DNA from: Tetradesmus obliquus | Lineage: Eukaryota > Chlorophyta > Chlorophyceae > Sphaeropleales > Scenedesmaceae | NCBI GenBank assembly: GCA_030272155.1 | Contig: CP126194.1 | Coordinates: 372,001-436,000 of the forward strand | Length of the DNA: 64,000 nucleotides | Reading direction: 5' to 3' | Shown: in pieces, positions 12,151-23,754 of the stretch | Position numbering within the stretch: the stretch's first letter is position 1 | How the letters are laid out: each line of letters begins with the position of its first letter | The notes under the pieces: model-generated | The model's input: only the letters and a program-made list of their open reading frames with translations | What the model was told of the DNA's origin: nothing | Database searches by the model: none | Program-made: the position numbers and the translations under genes

Positions 12151-13274
12151 TCTGTCACTCAGATCACACGATGATTGGATTACAGTACGGGTGTTTGGGT
12201 TGGCATCCGTGGCCGATTTGGCTCTCCCTCTCTCTCTGCACCTCTGCATGCTGCAGAGCCTCCTTCTGGTTGGTTGGCTTGCAACTTTCTCGGGCTGTGT
12301 CTGTCACCAAAGTGCACGGCTGCTGCTGGGCTTGCGCAGTTTTGCAAGCCTGGCTCAGGCTGCTGCACACTGCGGCATTGGCTCTGCAGCGCTGCAGCTG
12401 GCAGTCTGCTGCTGCCGGCTGTGTGTGCACGGGCTGCTAGTGCAGCCCTGTGCTACGCCGTATCCTTCATGGGAACGTGCGGCTGGTTTATCTCTTGTTA
12501 GGTCATGCGGATGAACTGCATTGTGCTGCCATTGGTGGAGACAAACCTCTGCCATGGTGCTGGTGTCTTGGTGTCTTGGTGTCTTGGCTGCTGCTGCTTG
12601 TTGCGCTTGTGCTGAGTCATCCCCAGTTGGCCTGCTCAAGTTGCCCCCGGCTTACAAGCACAGCTTACACGTCAGCAGCTGCGGCCTTAGCTGCTTGCTC
12701 CGAATAAAACGAGTACGGGCTTCGTGCTTTGACATTTCTTTGTCATGGGTTGCGTGCATGGCAGATGCGGAGTGCGCGCAGCCGCCGGCGGGTTTGCGCA
12801 ATGGCAGCAAGCGCAAAAGAAGGCTGCCTGGAGGGTCGGAGTTCATAAGATCATGCCGCACACCACAACACAATGCGCAGGCGAGCCACAGGTGTGCCTT
12901 GCCTGCTGTCTTTATTAGCCTTGCCGGATTGCTTTTGTCAGGTGGCAGATGGTTTAGCGGCAATGCTGCCATGAGGCTGCGTGATATCATGGATGTGCCA
13001 TGGATGGGTTGAGTAAGGACGCGGCGGCAGCAATGTGTCTGGTGGCATCTGCGCAACTGGCTGGAGATGCGGAGGATTTTGTGCAGATCTTGAGCGGTGG
13101 CAATAACCAATCCCGGGTTACGAGGCTTGCTGTGCTTACCTTGGCTTTACCCTTCATGCACATGGTTGTTTCTTGGTTTAGTTTTTGGCGTCCATCAGCA
13201 GGTGCATAGTTGGTTGGTGCTGTTGTGAGCGGCAGGTGCCTGCAGGACCTCGCTTGCACAGCCTGCAGCTGGGC

Positions 13275-13350
13275 TCCATGGCATAAGGCTTGGCTACATG
13301 GCTTGGGCTACATGGCATAACGCTTGCTTGGGCTACATGGTATAATGCTT
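13275..13350 (+). repeat. Tandem 'GGCTACATGGcaTAA' units
   Basis: Three to four imperfect copies of a 20-30 bp unit containing GGCTACATGGCATAA and GCTTG. No open frame crosses it usefully. Confidence 0.6.
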
Positions 13351-14987
13351 GCAGTCGCACGCTGCACAGCAGGGCGGCATTGCGGCGGGTCTACATGGTT
13401 GCAGGGGTGGTGCAGGGACGGTGCAGGGCCTTGCGGGCTGGGAAAGCATTCAGGTTCTTTGTTTATTTTGGCACTCTGGGGCTGCAATCTGGCTTTGACA
13501 GGGGATGCAGCGGCAACTCTGGTTATGTTCTGCTTTTCGCGTTGGTACTGTGTTGAGATGATGCAGCTGCCTTTGGAGCTGTTGGTGTCATGCCTGGCCG
13601 CTGCACTGACTGCGGGTGCGCTGCCAGCCAGGCCACATGGCTATGCAGCACAGGGGTGATTGGAACGGGGTAAGGGCAGGAAAAGGGGCAGGCCCTGCTG
13701 TGGACAGACTCATGCCTGGCTCTGGCATAAGATCACGTGCCAGGCGGTGAAGCAGCAGCAGCAGCTGCAATGAGCTAGAGCTATTGTCAGCAGCTGATCC
13801 TGCTGTGACTTTGCGGCGCGTGCGGTGGCTGCTGTCTTTGTAGGCTTGCACAGGCTGTCGGGGGGTCGGTGTGCTGTGTTATTATTCTTGAGCAGCGCAG
13901 ACCACGTGGTATGCAGCGAGGAGCATATTCTTGCGCTGCATGGGCATAAGAAAGGCAACCGACCAGCGGCCGCTTGCTTGCAGTTTTGGTTCACGGTCTT
14001 CTCACCAACCGGTTTGGACTATGTCACGTGTGCCCCATGTGCTTCTCTGCACGTGCCGCTTTTGCTGTCAAGCGCAGAGCAAATTACGCTGCGCGCAGCA
14101 GAGCTGGCTGATCTGTTGTCATCTTCTGTCATGCGTAGGCCGAGGCGAGACGTCAGGCGCTTCGGCAGCAATACGCACCTCACATAAAGGCTCTACAACA
14201 AAGCTTGCAACTGTCGGTAGTTGTTTGAGACTTACGTCCTCAACTCTATATGCTCGTGGTGCTCTCAAACCCTATATGTGTGCGCAGCTTGCTACATGCA
14301 GATAGGCTTGCATGCTGCTGCAATTTACACACTTGCTTCGCGTAGGTGCACTACGAAGGCCCTTGCAGTGTGGTGTTTTTTTGCACGCCATCATGCGGTA
14401 TAATCGCAGCATGCTGCATTGTGCCACATCATGGTGTTGCACCACCCTGCCGCACAGTGTTACACGGGCATCACAATGTGGCCGGTTTGCTGGGGAAGGA
14501 ATCAATCAAACGCGCGCACTGTGGGCACGCTGGAGGTGTTTTGCACTGTCACGGCTTGCTCAAGATCATGTCCAACACGTGCTGCATCTTGATGTGCACT
14601 CGTACAAGGTTGTTGTAGTTTGCTGCTGCCCTTCATCCACCCACCCTCCATGTTCAGCAGCAGCAGCAGCAGCAGCGGCAGTGGCACACAGCAGGCAACT
14701 GGGCAGGCCTTTGACGGGCTGTACAGCTACTCTACTGTGCTGTTGCAGTTGCTGACGCAGCGCAGCGCCCCAGGCCTGCTGGGGACTGTGCAGGCAGCGT
14801 TGATGGCGTGTGCAGCTGCAGCCAGCTTGTAAGCACATGTGCACGTACGTGTGTGTACAGGGTGGCCACCTTTGCCGTGTGACATCTTGGAGGTTCGGTC
14901 GCATGTGGCCTGAGCGTGTTTGTGTTATCCTAAATGGCTGGAGTCATGCTTCAACAGCAGGCCTGCGGGCATGCGTTTGATGTGAGG

Positions 14988-15278
14988 CAAGGTGCGCAGC
15001 TGCGCATTACCAGCGTCCTTCGGGATCCTGGCTTTGTCTAGAATTTGTCATGACTGGAGCTGTCCAGCGTGTGCCTAAGCAGCATGAATGACGCGCACCC
15101 GCCCCAGATTGCTAGGCAAGCCGTGAAGAAAGAACGGCAATTGTGCAGCAGGGTGCTGCGCGGTGACGGTGGGGTGGCATTGAGTGCAGCTCCAGCCAGC
15201 ATGTCGGGTGTAAAATGACGAATTCTAGACAAAGCCAGGATACCGAAGTACGCTGGTCAAGCACAGCTGCGCACCTTG
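14988..15278. mobile_element. Foldback (MITE-like) element with 63-bp inverted arms
   Basis: The arm at 14988-15050 is the inverse complement of 15216-15278 with 6 mismatches in 63 positions by my alignment (57/63). The 165-bp centre has no open frame of note. This is the shape of a non-autonomous foldback element or MITE, or a genomic snapback. I see no clear target-site duplication, so the exact ends are uncertain and transposition is inferred only from structure. Confidence 0.65.
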
Positions 15279-17395
15279 TCGGGTGTGGCGGGGACAGCAC
15301 TGCTGCCCTGAGGCCTGCAATACAAAGCTTTGTCGGCAGTTGCAGGTGCAGATCATCTGCACCTGCAGCACAACATTGTTGTAATAAGTGGTGTTCTGCC
15401 CTCAACACTATCTGGTTCTGCATGTCGGAATTACATATTTCAGTTGCGCACCACGCTGTATGTTGAACAGTCAAAGCTCTTGAGAGGCGATTCCTGCACT
15501 CCATCCCCATACAGTAAGCTTTGCACGCCGTGAACTGCGGCGATTCAATCACAGATGCAACACGAGGCCCGCAGTTGATCATGCCAGCAGCAGTTCAACA
15601 ACAGCTGCTGACACAGTGTGCGCAGCAGGCTGCAATGACAGCAAGCCTTCGCGCAGTCTACAGTGCAGGCACTGCTGAACAGATGTTGCCAGGCATTAGA
15701 TAAAGCCCGACTGAGGACTCACACTATGTTAGTTACGAGTGAAACCTAGTGTTTTGTTGACTCAAGGCCGGGGTGTGACTGCTGACACGACATCTGACCT
15801 CTTGTGCAGGCTTAGACCTAGGTGACATCATCATCGTCATCATGGTACCATAGATTACAAAGCATCAGAATTACCAACGCCGCGCCCCACTGCACCAGAG
15901 ACAGGAGGAGCACTAGGTGTGGCTCCCTCGTGCTGCTGGGGGTCGTACCCTACCCACACGCCAACGAAAACGTGAACGACAGCGCGAGCACTATATTGAT
16001 AGATGCCACCTGTTGGCACGCGTGCCAACACCGTGCGGTGCTGCACGTTGGCAGCCGCGGCTCCACCTAAACCCTGCCATACGCAGCTGCAGCGTCATTC
16101 ACCAGAACCTGCCATACCCGCGTGGCACGTGGCATCCATTCCCTGGTCTGGTCATGACAGCCGGTATTCCACGCATGGGCTCACACTGCCACACAGCAAT
16201 GGCAGGATACTGTCATACCAGGTATGCCACGAAGACACAACTGTCCGGTTGCAATGCTTGTGCCAGCCTGTGCTGGGCTGGCAGCGCAGCAGCAGCGCTG
16301 GGGGACACCACAGCAGCAGCACAGCAGCAGCAGCACAGCAGCAGCAGCGCTGGGGCACTGTCAGAGCCGCATCAGCCAACTGCCACAGCATGATACATAA
16401 CGAATTCAGACACCCACCGAGTCCTGAGTCCGCGCATGTCAAGCAAAGCAAAGCTGCCTCGCTTATGTACAGCGAGGCAGCACCAGCCAAACACAGCCAT
16501 CAAAAGGACAGATGTACTACATCATAGTCGAAGATCCGCCAGCAGATCAGTCAGGCAGCAGTGCAGAGTCTGCACAGCCGATGCAAGTGTTGAAAATAGC
16601 GCCAAGAGCATGGCTCAAGTCAAACTTGGTTTGAGCACTTTATTCGCCTCGCCAGCCGTGCTGGTGCTCGCACACAGTCCGGCAGTACAAGCTGCCACAT
16701 ATATGTCCACATATGGATCTGAAATGGTGTGCCACCCCTGCAACCCGCAACAGCCTGTGTTGTTTCATCCCCAGCTTTGCAGCTCTGGCAGCTGTTGATG
16801 CTGCATGTCTGCTCAACGCTCAGCACACCAGTTCCAAACCCTCCACACTACAATCAGCTGCAGCATGTGCCAATAATGACGAGCCAAGGCGCTTTTCCCA
16901 TCCATGGCTGCAAGCAGCTACAGCGCTGCAGCTGCTGTTGTTGGCGTACACCAGCCAGCACAAAAACTGCGTCGCGCAGCAGTTTCAGCTCAGTAAAAGA
17001 AAGCTCAGTACAAACAAATGACCCTGCACTTGCAATCAGTAGCCGACCTGAAGTGTTGCTAGCCGTGCCCATGCACTAGTACCGCCAGGGACCCACCAGC
17101 CCATTGCCACAGCATGTGCGGCAACCCACAACAGCACAGCAACTCTACACCACGGACATGCGGCGCATGCACTGACAGGCAGCAAAGCACGCACAGCAAT
17201 CCATAGCACGCTGAGGGTTGTGAACCCGAGCACGTGTGGTTGCTGCAGCTGACGCGTAATTGCATTCAGCAGCCCAGGCACAAGCAGTGCAATGCCATGG
17301 CAATACCTCTGCTAGGTGTGCGGGGTGTGCCACCTAGCTACGAAATTTGCCCACAACAGCGTGTCTTGACAAGTTGCTGTAGGCTGCTCCAAAAC

Positions 17396-17437
17396 AGTAA
17401 CATAACAGTGCAAAACAAATTGCACTGTTATGTTACT
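17396..17437. repeat. Perfect 18-bp hairpin with 6-nt loop
   Basis: AGTAACATAACAGTGCAA (17396-17413) is exactly inverted at 17420-17437, separated by AACAAA. It lies in the gene-poor spacer, is AT-rich relative to its flanks and is not followed by a U-tract. It may form a cruciform or a short RNA stem. Confidence 0.85.
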
Positions 17438-18561
17438 TGCCAGCCATGATGCTGCAGGAAGACGTGCACGTGACGCCGAGCCACACATCGCCTTCCAGTT
17501 GTCCTCCCATAGGCACCCACCCCTGAATCCCTGTTGCCTAAGCGCTGCAGCAGAGCAGCATGCCTGATTTGGCACAGCACTGCATCAGCAGCAGCATGCA
17601 ATACGCCAAAGCATGCAGCAGGATCGACTAACTGATTGGTTCATTGCCATATTCAGCTGCTCAACATGACAGAGGGTCACTTGTGGCAAGCCACCGGCCG
17701 CCACAAGACATGCACACAGCATGCCGCAAACCCGATTTGGTCAGTGCAATGCTGGTTTCATGAAGAGTGAAAGCAATAAATAAGGGATGTGTTCAAGACC
17801 TCTGCCCCCGTGATCCACGGTAGCACTACATTCACAGCATGCCCATTTCAGCCTCGTACTGTGTGCAAAGACACAATACACTTGCTGTGACGGGTGCTGC
17901 AGCTATACACCAAACTCAGCCGTGCAGGCATTACTTGCCAGACTACAAGACACGCTATACACTGCCTGGACTTGCAGACTTGCATAGGCACAGCCTGCTC
18001 TAGCACACCAACTGAGCAGTGGCAGGCAAGGTCGATAAGCTCATTCACTGCAAGTGTACATGAAACATCTGCACAGCATGCCTTTGTAACGTGTTCCGTC
18101 ATGTGCGGCACCTGTACCAAAGCATCTGATGGGGTTTCAGCAGCTGCGCTTTGTGGCTGAGCGCATCTAGCACAACTGCGTCAACTGCGTCAACCTTTGC
18201 CACTTATAGCTCGTGTGCTTGCATGCATAGGCCGCCAGCCTTACAGATGTATACAGACAAACAAAACACATCATAGAGGCCCTGGCAAGACAAGGTGCTG
18301 CAACAGCACAACAACGTCCGCAGTGTGCACTGGGCAATAAATACAGCAGCTGGCAACAGCACAACGTCACATCTGCATCTGCTGATGCCAACCAATGGCG
18401 TGGTCAGAGGCGTGGTTGTAGCTTGAAGAGGGGAAATGTCAAGGGGCAATGACAGCCATTGCGGCTAGGCCAAGCGGCCCTGCCGGCAGCTGATGTACTG
18501 ATCCTGCAAGCAGCACGCACAGCATCAGAGCGTCAGCAACACCACCCCAGCCAACGTTGTG

Positions 18562-18566
18562 TTACA
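18562..18566 (-). terminator. Possible UGUAA polyadenylation signal of kinase B
   Basis: On the minus strand this reads TGTAA, the favoured green-algal polyadenylation word, about 150 nt after the kinase B stop codon. Position and motif alone support it. Confidence 0.3.
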
Positions 18567-18714
18567 GCCATGCAAGAGCCTCATGCGGTAAACATGCAGC
18601 TTCTGCATCACACCAGGCATGCCCTAAACATAAAGCCCTAAACATCATGAGATAATGGGATGTGACCGCATGTTGCCACCAGAGATGGTCAGGCACTAAA
18701 AGAGATGCAGGCAT

Positions 18715-21700
18715 CTACAACAGGCCATGCACACACTGCTTCAATAGGTTCAGGCTGCAGCCCTGCCCTGCCCCGCCAGCCCGCCAGCGCCGCACCTGCA
18801 GCCGGCCCACCACCTCCTCGAAGCAGGGCCGTGCGCTGATGTGGCGGCTCCAGCAGCACTCAGCAAGCGCACGGTAGCCGGGAGGCGTGCTGTCAGGAAA
18901 CACCGGGCGCAGGCCGTTGAACACAGCACGCATCAGCTCCATCCCCTGATCCTGCCCTGAGTAGGGTTGCCGCCCCGTGTACAGCTCGTACATGAGCACC
19001 CCAAAGCTGTATGTGTCAGCGGCCGGCGTGATGAGGCTGCCCGCCTGCAGCCGCTCCGGGGCCAGGTGCGTGAGCGTGCCGCTGGTGCTGCGGTTGACCA
19101 GGCTGCCGCTGTCACCCAGCAGTTTGACCAGCCCCAGGTCGCCCAGCTTGGCCACAGGGAAGCCGCCCGGCCGCCCCGCGGTGGTCTGCAGCAGCACGTT
19201 GCTGGCCTTCACGTCCAGGTGCACCAGGCCCATGCTGTGCATGTAGCGCAGCGCGGCAGCCGCGTCCAGCAGTACCGTGTACAGCAGGCCCAGGCTCACG
19301 CGCAGCACGCCGTCAGGGCCGCGCCGGTGCAGCAGGCCCTCGGCGCGCACCGCGTCAGCCAGGTTGCCCCTGTCGCAGCGCTCCATGACCAGGATGTTGA
19401 ACGAGTCAGACGCGCCACCAGACAGGTCGGCCTCGCTTGCCTGGCGGAAGCGGATGCCCAGCGGGCCCTGCTGCTGCCTCACACAGCTGCTGCTGCCGGT
19501 GCTGCTGCTGTCAACTGCTGCCGGCTGCTGCTCCTGCACCATGTCTGTGAGGCATGCGTAGCAGGTGACGATGTTTGGGTGCCTCAGCGTGGACAGCGCA
19601 GCCATCTCCATTGCTGACTTGGCAAGGATCCCAAGCTTATCATCAGGGGACAGCCGCATCACCTGCAGCAGTCAAGCGTGCAGCAGTGTGAGGACGGACA
19701 CATAGGATCACGAATATCCGCACAGCAAGCAGTACACCACATACAGTTTGGCTGCCCTGCAACGCATTGGCCAGGCACACTGTGTTGCAGCGCAGCATTT
19801 GCTTTGTTTGTTGCTGCTGTGCGTCAGGCCTGCAGCCAGCCGCAGCGCACCTTGATGGCAGTGCTGCTGCCGTGCCAGGAGCCGTTGTAGACCGTGGAGA
19901 AGCCTCCCTCCCCCAGCACGCTGTGCAGCTGCAGCTCCTCACTGTAGCGCGTGGCACACGCCACCTGCTTGTCCTGCATCTGCCACGTCTTCTGCAGCAC
20001 ACCCTGCAAGGGACAGCAGCGCCAGTATCGGAGGACACACGGTTAGCGCAAATCCGTTGCGGAGGGTGCAGCTGCGGCGGCTGCAGCAGTAGCACCAAGA
20101 AGATATGACAGGCGGTGCTGTCAAATCTGGTCGCATCAGGTCGCAAGCAAGCAGGCAACTGAAGCACACAGCCATCATCAGCTGCTCACCAGTTCTGCGC
20201 TGCGGCCCGGCACACATGCGGCAGCGCTCAGAGAGGTGCTGTTGGAGAAGCATGACATGCTGGTGGCTTGTGACCTGCCAGCGCCAGTTGACACAGAACA
20301 GCAGCACTGCAGCAGTGCACGTGGGGGATGAAAGAGGCAGCAAGCAGGCTGGTGAGGGGATGCTGACTGGGCTTGTTGCATTGTAAAAGATGCAGCATGG
20401 CCGCGCATGTGTCTCTGTCATGTACCACACGTGCGCCTAGAGCCGCTGACAATCAAATTTCCAGCCGCACATTCCACGCCAGTACAGCAGAATAATATGG
20501 TACGGCAGCATCAGCAGCGTTGTCCGACAATGTTCAGTACAGACTGTCACTATCGCAGCAACACCACCACCAACATCATCATGCCTCACCAGCAGCTCCT
20601 CCCAAGGCATCATAACTGCAGATTCCTGCCGCAGCAGGCCCTGCAGCAGCGCCGCAGCCTGCCGCGCAAACACTGCCTCCTTCAGGAACTGCCCTGCCTC
20701 CTCATACACCAGGTACAGGCCACCCAGCACTGCGCCATCACCTCCAAACAGCGGCACAACCACCATGCTGCCTACTGCATCATCCGATGCAACAGTTAGG
20801 TCAGCTGGAGGGCTGTCCACCTGCTCAAGGAAGGCAGCAGCGTCCGGCACGAAGCACTGCTGCCTGCTCTGCGCAGCTTTGTGCAGCAGCGTGCCGGCCG
20901 CTGCCAGGCGCGTCGCGCAGAACGGCTGCAAGCTCTCGCAGCCGCCAAACAGAGACATGCTGTCGTCTGCTGCTGCTGCTGATGCCGAGGCTTCATGCTG
21001 CTGCAGCAAAAAGCCGCTGCTCTGTATGGCGCGGCCCTCGCTGGGCTGCAGCAGCAGCAGCTCCTCGCCGCCCTCTCCCAGCAGCCCCAGGCGCACCCCC
21101 AGGTGCCTGTTTGTAACACTTCCCAGCAGCGCCCCCGCGCCCTGCAGGAAGCCCGCGGCAAAGCCCGCAAAGCCGTCCATGCTGGCCACGTCTGCCAGCC
21201 CCGCCGCCAGCCCGCTCAGCCCGCCCAGCCAGGGCCCCGCCAGCAGCGGCACCAGCCCCGTGGCAGCCATGGCCAGCAGCAGGCCCCAGGAGGGCTCAGC
21301 AAAGGCGCCGGGCTGCTGAGAAGCAAGGCACAGCACGCCCACCACGCCCTGACCGGGCACAGCCACCTGCGCAGCCAGAAAGGTGCGCAGGCCCGCCAGC
21401 TCGTGCAGCGCAGCCCAGTCCTGCAGGGGGGAGGCGGCAGTGGCAGCAGCAGCAGCAGCAGACGTGTCGGTTTTGTGTAAGCACGCTTAGTGCCACACAG
21501 ATGGCGGACAGACAGTCGCTAGCTGGCTTTTGCACAGTCGCAGGCAGGCAGCCGCCACTGATTTGCTCGCACACTTACATACCAAAGCGCAAACTCTCAC
21601 ACAACAACATACACACTCCACCGCTGCTCAGGCATCAGGCCAGTTGCATCCAGCCCCACCCACTGTCTGCCAGCTGCTGATGCCACACATCAACACCGCG

Positions 21701-22888
21701 CACCTCTGACAGCATGTGCAGTGGTAGGTGCACACACCCCATAGCAGCTCATGCATCATGCCTGTTTGCATCCAGCCCCACCCAGTGAGCTACTGCTGTC
21801 ATGTGCCACGCATCAGCACCGCGCACCTCTGGCAGCGTCAGCGCATCGTCTGGCGTGTGTGCTGTGCGGTACAGGAAGGGGCTGTCAGCCGCGCAGCACG
21901 CGCTGGGCGCCCAGCTGCTGCCGCGCATGACCAGCTGCTGCTGCAGCACCTCTGCGCCCAGGCCTGCTGTGCCAGCGAGCAGGCAGCAGCCCTGGCAGTG
22001 TGCGGACAAGCTGCAGGCAGGACAGCAGCAGGAGGGTGGGCAGACCAGTGGGTTTTGGCGCGAGGCGCAGCATGAAGTGCAGCTAGGGAGCCGGCAATCC
22101 AGAGTGGAGTGAGTGTATGCTGGGCAATGCTCTGCGCAAATGTGCGGCGTGTTGTGCATGCGCAGCATGTGCAGCTGCATGACCAAGGCAACGATGTGTG
22201 ATGTAACGTGTGCTGTGCAGCTGGCCGCACCTGACGCTGTGCACTGCCTGCGACTGCGACAGCGAGGCCAGCAGCACCTCCGCGGCTCTGCTGCATGCGT
22301 CTAGGCCTGTGTGTGCTGGGATGAGCGACAGCTGAGACAAGATGGCTGTGACCTGCAGAGCAGGGCAGGCCGCATGGCAGGAGAGCGATGTGCACTCAGT
22401 GCAACAGCATGTGTAGGTCAACATGGATGTGACTGCGTTATCTACAGAGCAGCAGCACGTGAGGTGAGCAAGGCAGTACGGCACAGACAGCTGCACGCTG
22501 CTCTGCACAGCGTTGCTGACGATGCGAAGCTGTTCAGGACGTTGCTGCATGCTGTTCTCATGTTGGTGATGGCCAGACCAGGTGGGTTTGGTTTTGAGCT
22601 GTGTAAGTGCCTAACATCCGCTAACAGGCACGCTGAGCAGTGCCTGACCAGCCTCGGGCAGTCACATCCACAGCTGCTGACACCATGTGCTGCAGTCAGG
22701 GTGCACACCTGCTGAATTGTCTCGGAAGTTCCCTGAAGACCGCCGGTATCGTTCATGCGGTTGCCTAGTCCGCTGCTGCCTTCAAACGATCGCTTCAGGC
22801 CGTGGCGGGGCTCCACATCTAAGTCGCCTACATGCCTGCTCTGTACCCCAAGCGGGATCACATCCCTAAGATTACCGGATACAGGCAT
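18715..22888 (-). CDS. GAF-like plus Raf/TKL-type protein kinase, copy B
   Basis: Seven minus-strand exons: 22888-22709, 22352-22231, 22010-21827, 21420-20590, 20306-20190, 20003-19851, 19662-18715, giving 844 residues. Exon order, junction phases and domain layout are the same as in copy A. Exon 6 is the same length (153 nt) and ends at the ATP lysine (K529; glycine loop GEGGFSTV). Exon 7 is nearly identical to A through HLDVKASN, GDLG and APE. Exon 4 is almost identical in its first 380 bases and then diverges, lacking the polyGln run. Exons 1-3 and all introns are strongly diverged. The C-terminus differs: after '...VVGRLQVRRW' the frame runs on for about 25 residues. Exon 5 was placed by choosing the acceptor that keeps the frame (117 nt), so it is the weakest exon. 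Function is as for copy A; the unequal divergence suggests conversion between the copies. Confidence 0.86.
21640..21840 (-). repeat. Duplicated exon 3 donor region in kinase B
   Basis: The segment ending in GCGCACCTCT (donor side of exon 3, read on the minus strand) occurs at 21821-21830 and again at 21698-21707, with shared flanks (GCATCCAGCCCCACCCA on the far side). It is a tandem duplication of about 123-134 bp that copied the exon 3 end and donor into the intron. Confidence 0.7.
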
Positions 22889-23754
22889 CCTTTACAACGC
22901 TAGATCGGCAAGCCCTCAGCTGTGTGTGGCCCCTCGGGCGACGCTTTTAGTCTGTCATTGTGTGCTACACGGGAAAGAGTCTATTTCAACATCTACTGAT
23001 TGGCTAGACCCAGATTGCCAACATCAACACCACATAGGCAGTTGGGGAAGATGTGTTAAGTCAGTCTACGGACTGCTGCTGTTCAGCTGCTGCCTCTCTA
23101 ATAAGACGTGTGCTAAGCTGTTCGTGCACCGAAATTTTCCTGTTATTACAATTACTATTCTTTACAATAGCGTGCTGTTGCAGCAGCTGCTTGTTGACGA
23201 AGTTGGGCCGACATTTTGCCGGGCAGTGATAACCGGTGTCAAGATAGGGCAAGATAGGGCGCGATTCGCTTTAACAGCATCACATCTAGCTGCACGACCA
23301 GCCTGTTGTATGTCATAAAAGCTTGTTAAACAATACTAACTGCTCAGCCAAGCCGGAACCAGTGTGACGAACGACCTGTACCCTCCCCAGCAGCTACTGC
23401 CACAGCAGGTCACCTGGTCAGTAACCAAGAAGGGATTACTGCCTCAGAGCATCGCTCATACACGCTCATACACACGTTGCGGCCATTAGAGCTCGATGCT
23501 GCTGATCAATCAGGGCTACCAATGAAATCAAAGACCCTACTCAGGCAATGGAGCTGGCATATTTCCTTGGAAGGCTGAGCCAGCAGCATTGCCCTGCCCT
23601 GCCCTGCTGGCAGCTGCTGCGGCACTCAACTGCACGGCCCAGCAGCCCCTGCTTGCTGCGGTTCGCACCATCTACCAACTATCAAAGCTGGCGATAAGCA
23701 AACACACAACGCACAGCAAAACTATCTGTCAACAGCAAACTCTCTGTCAACAGC
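22889..23754. other. Spacer between kinase B start and GAA1 stop
   Basis: No gene is recognised. The sequence at about 22900-23340 is less GC-rich than the neighbouring coding DNA, and it must contain the kinase B promoter and the GAA1 3' untranslated region. On the minus strand TGTAA words occur near 23145 and 23160. Confidence 0.45.

Larger units (their letters stand above)
10849..18714. other. 7.9 kb spacer between the convergent kinase copies, no recognised gene
   Basis: I found no conserved protein motif on either strand. Small open frames exist (for example 13000-13209 and 14620-14832, both +) but none matches a family I know or has supportable exon partners. The spacer holds a minisatellite (12100-12150), a short ATG-rich repeat cluster (13275-13350), a 291-bp foldback (14988-15278) and a perfect 18-bp hairpin (17396-17437). 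A UGUAA-type site for kinase A could be the TGTAA at 11613. Confidence 0.5.

Noticed and set aside
12028..12155. Possible CRISPR-like array
   Set aside because: Units are contiguous 11-bp repeats without unique spacers, so it is a minisatellite, and the genome is eukaryotic.
13000..13209. Short plus-strand frame with good ATG context
   Set aside because: The 69 residues match no family I know and no neighbouring exon could be joined with confidence.
14620..14832. Ser-rich short plus-strand frame
   Set aside because: Could be a terminal exon, but no upstream exon is supportable and the Ser run is a CAG repeat.
17396..17437. Rho-independent terminator
   Set aside because: Although a perfect hairpin, it lacks a U-tract and lies in a eukaryotic nuclear context.
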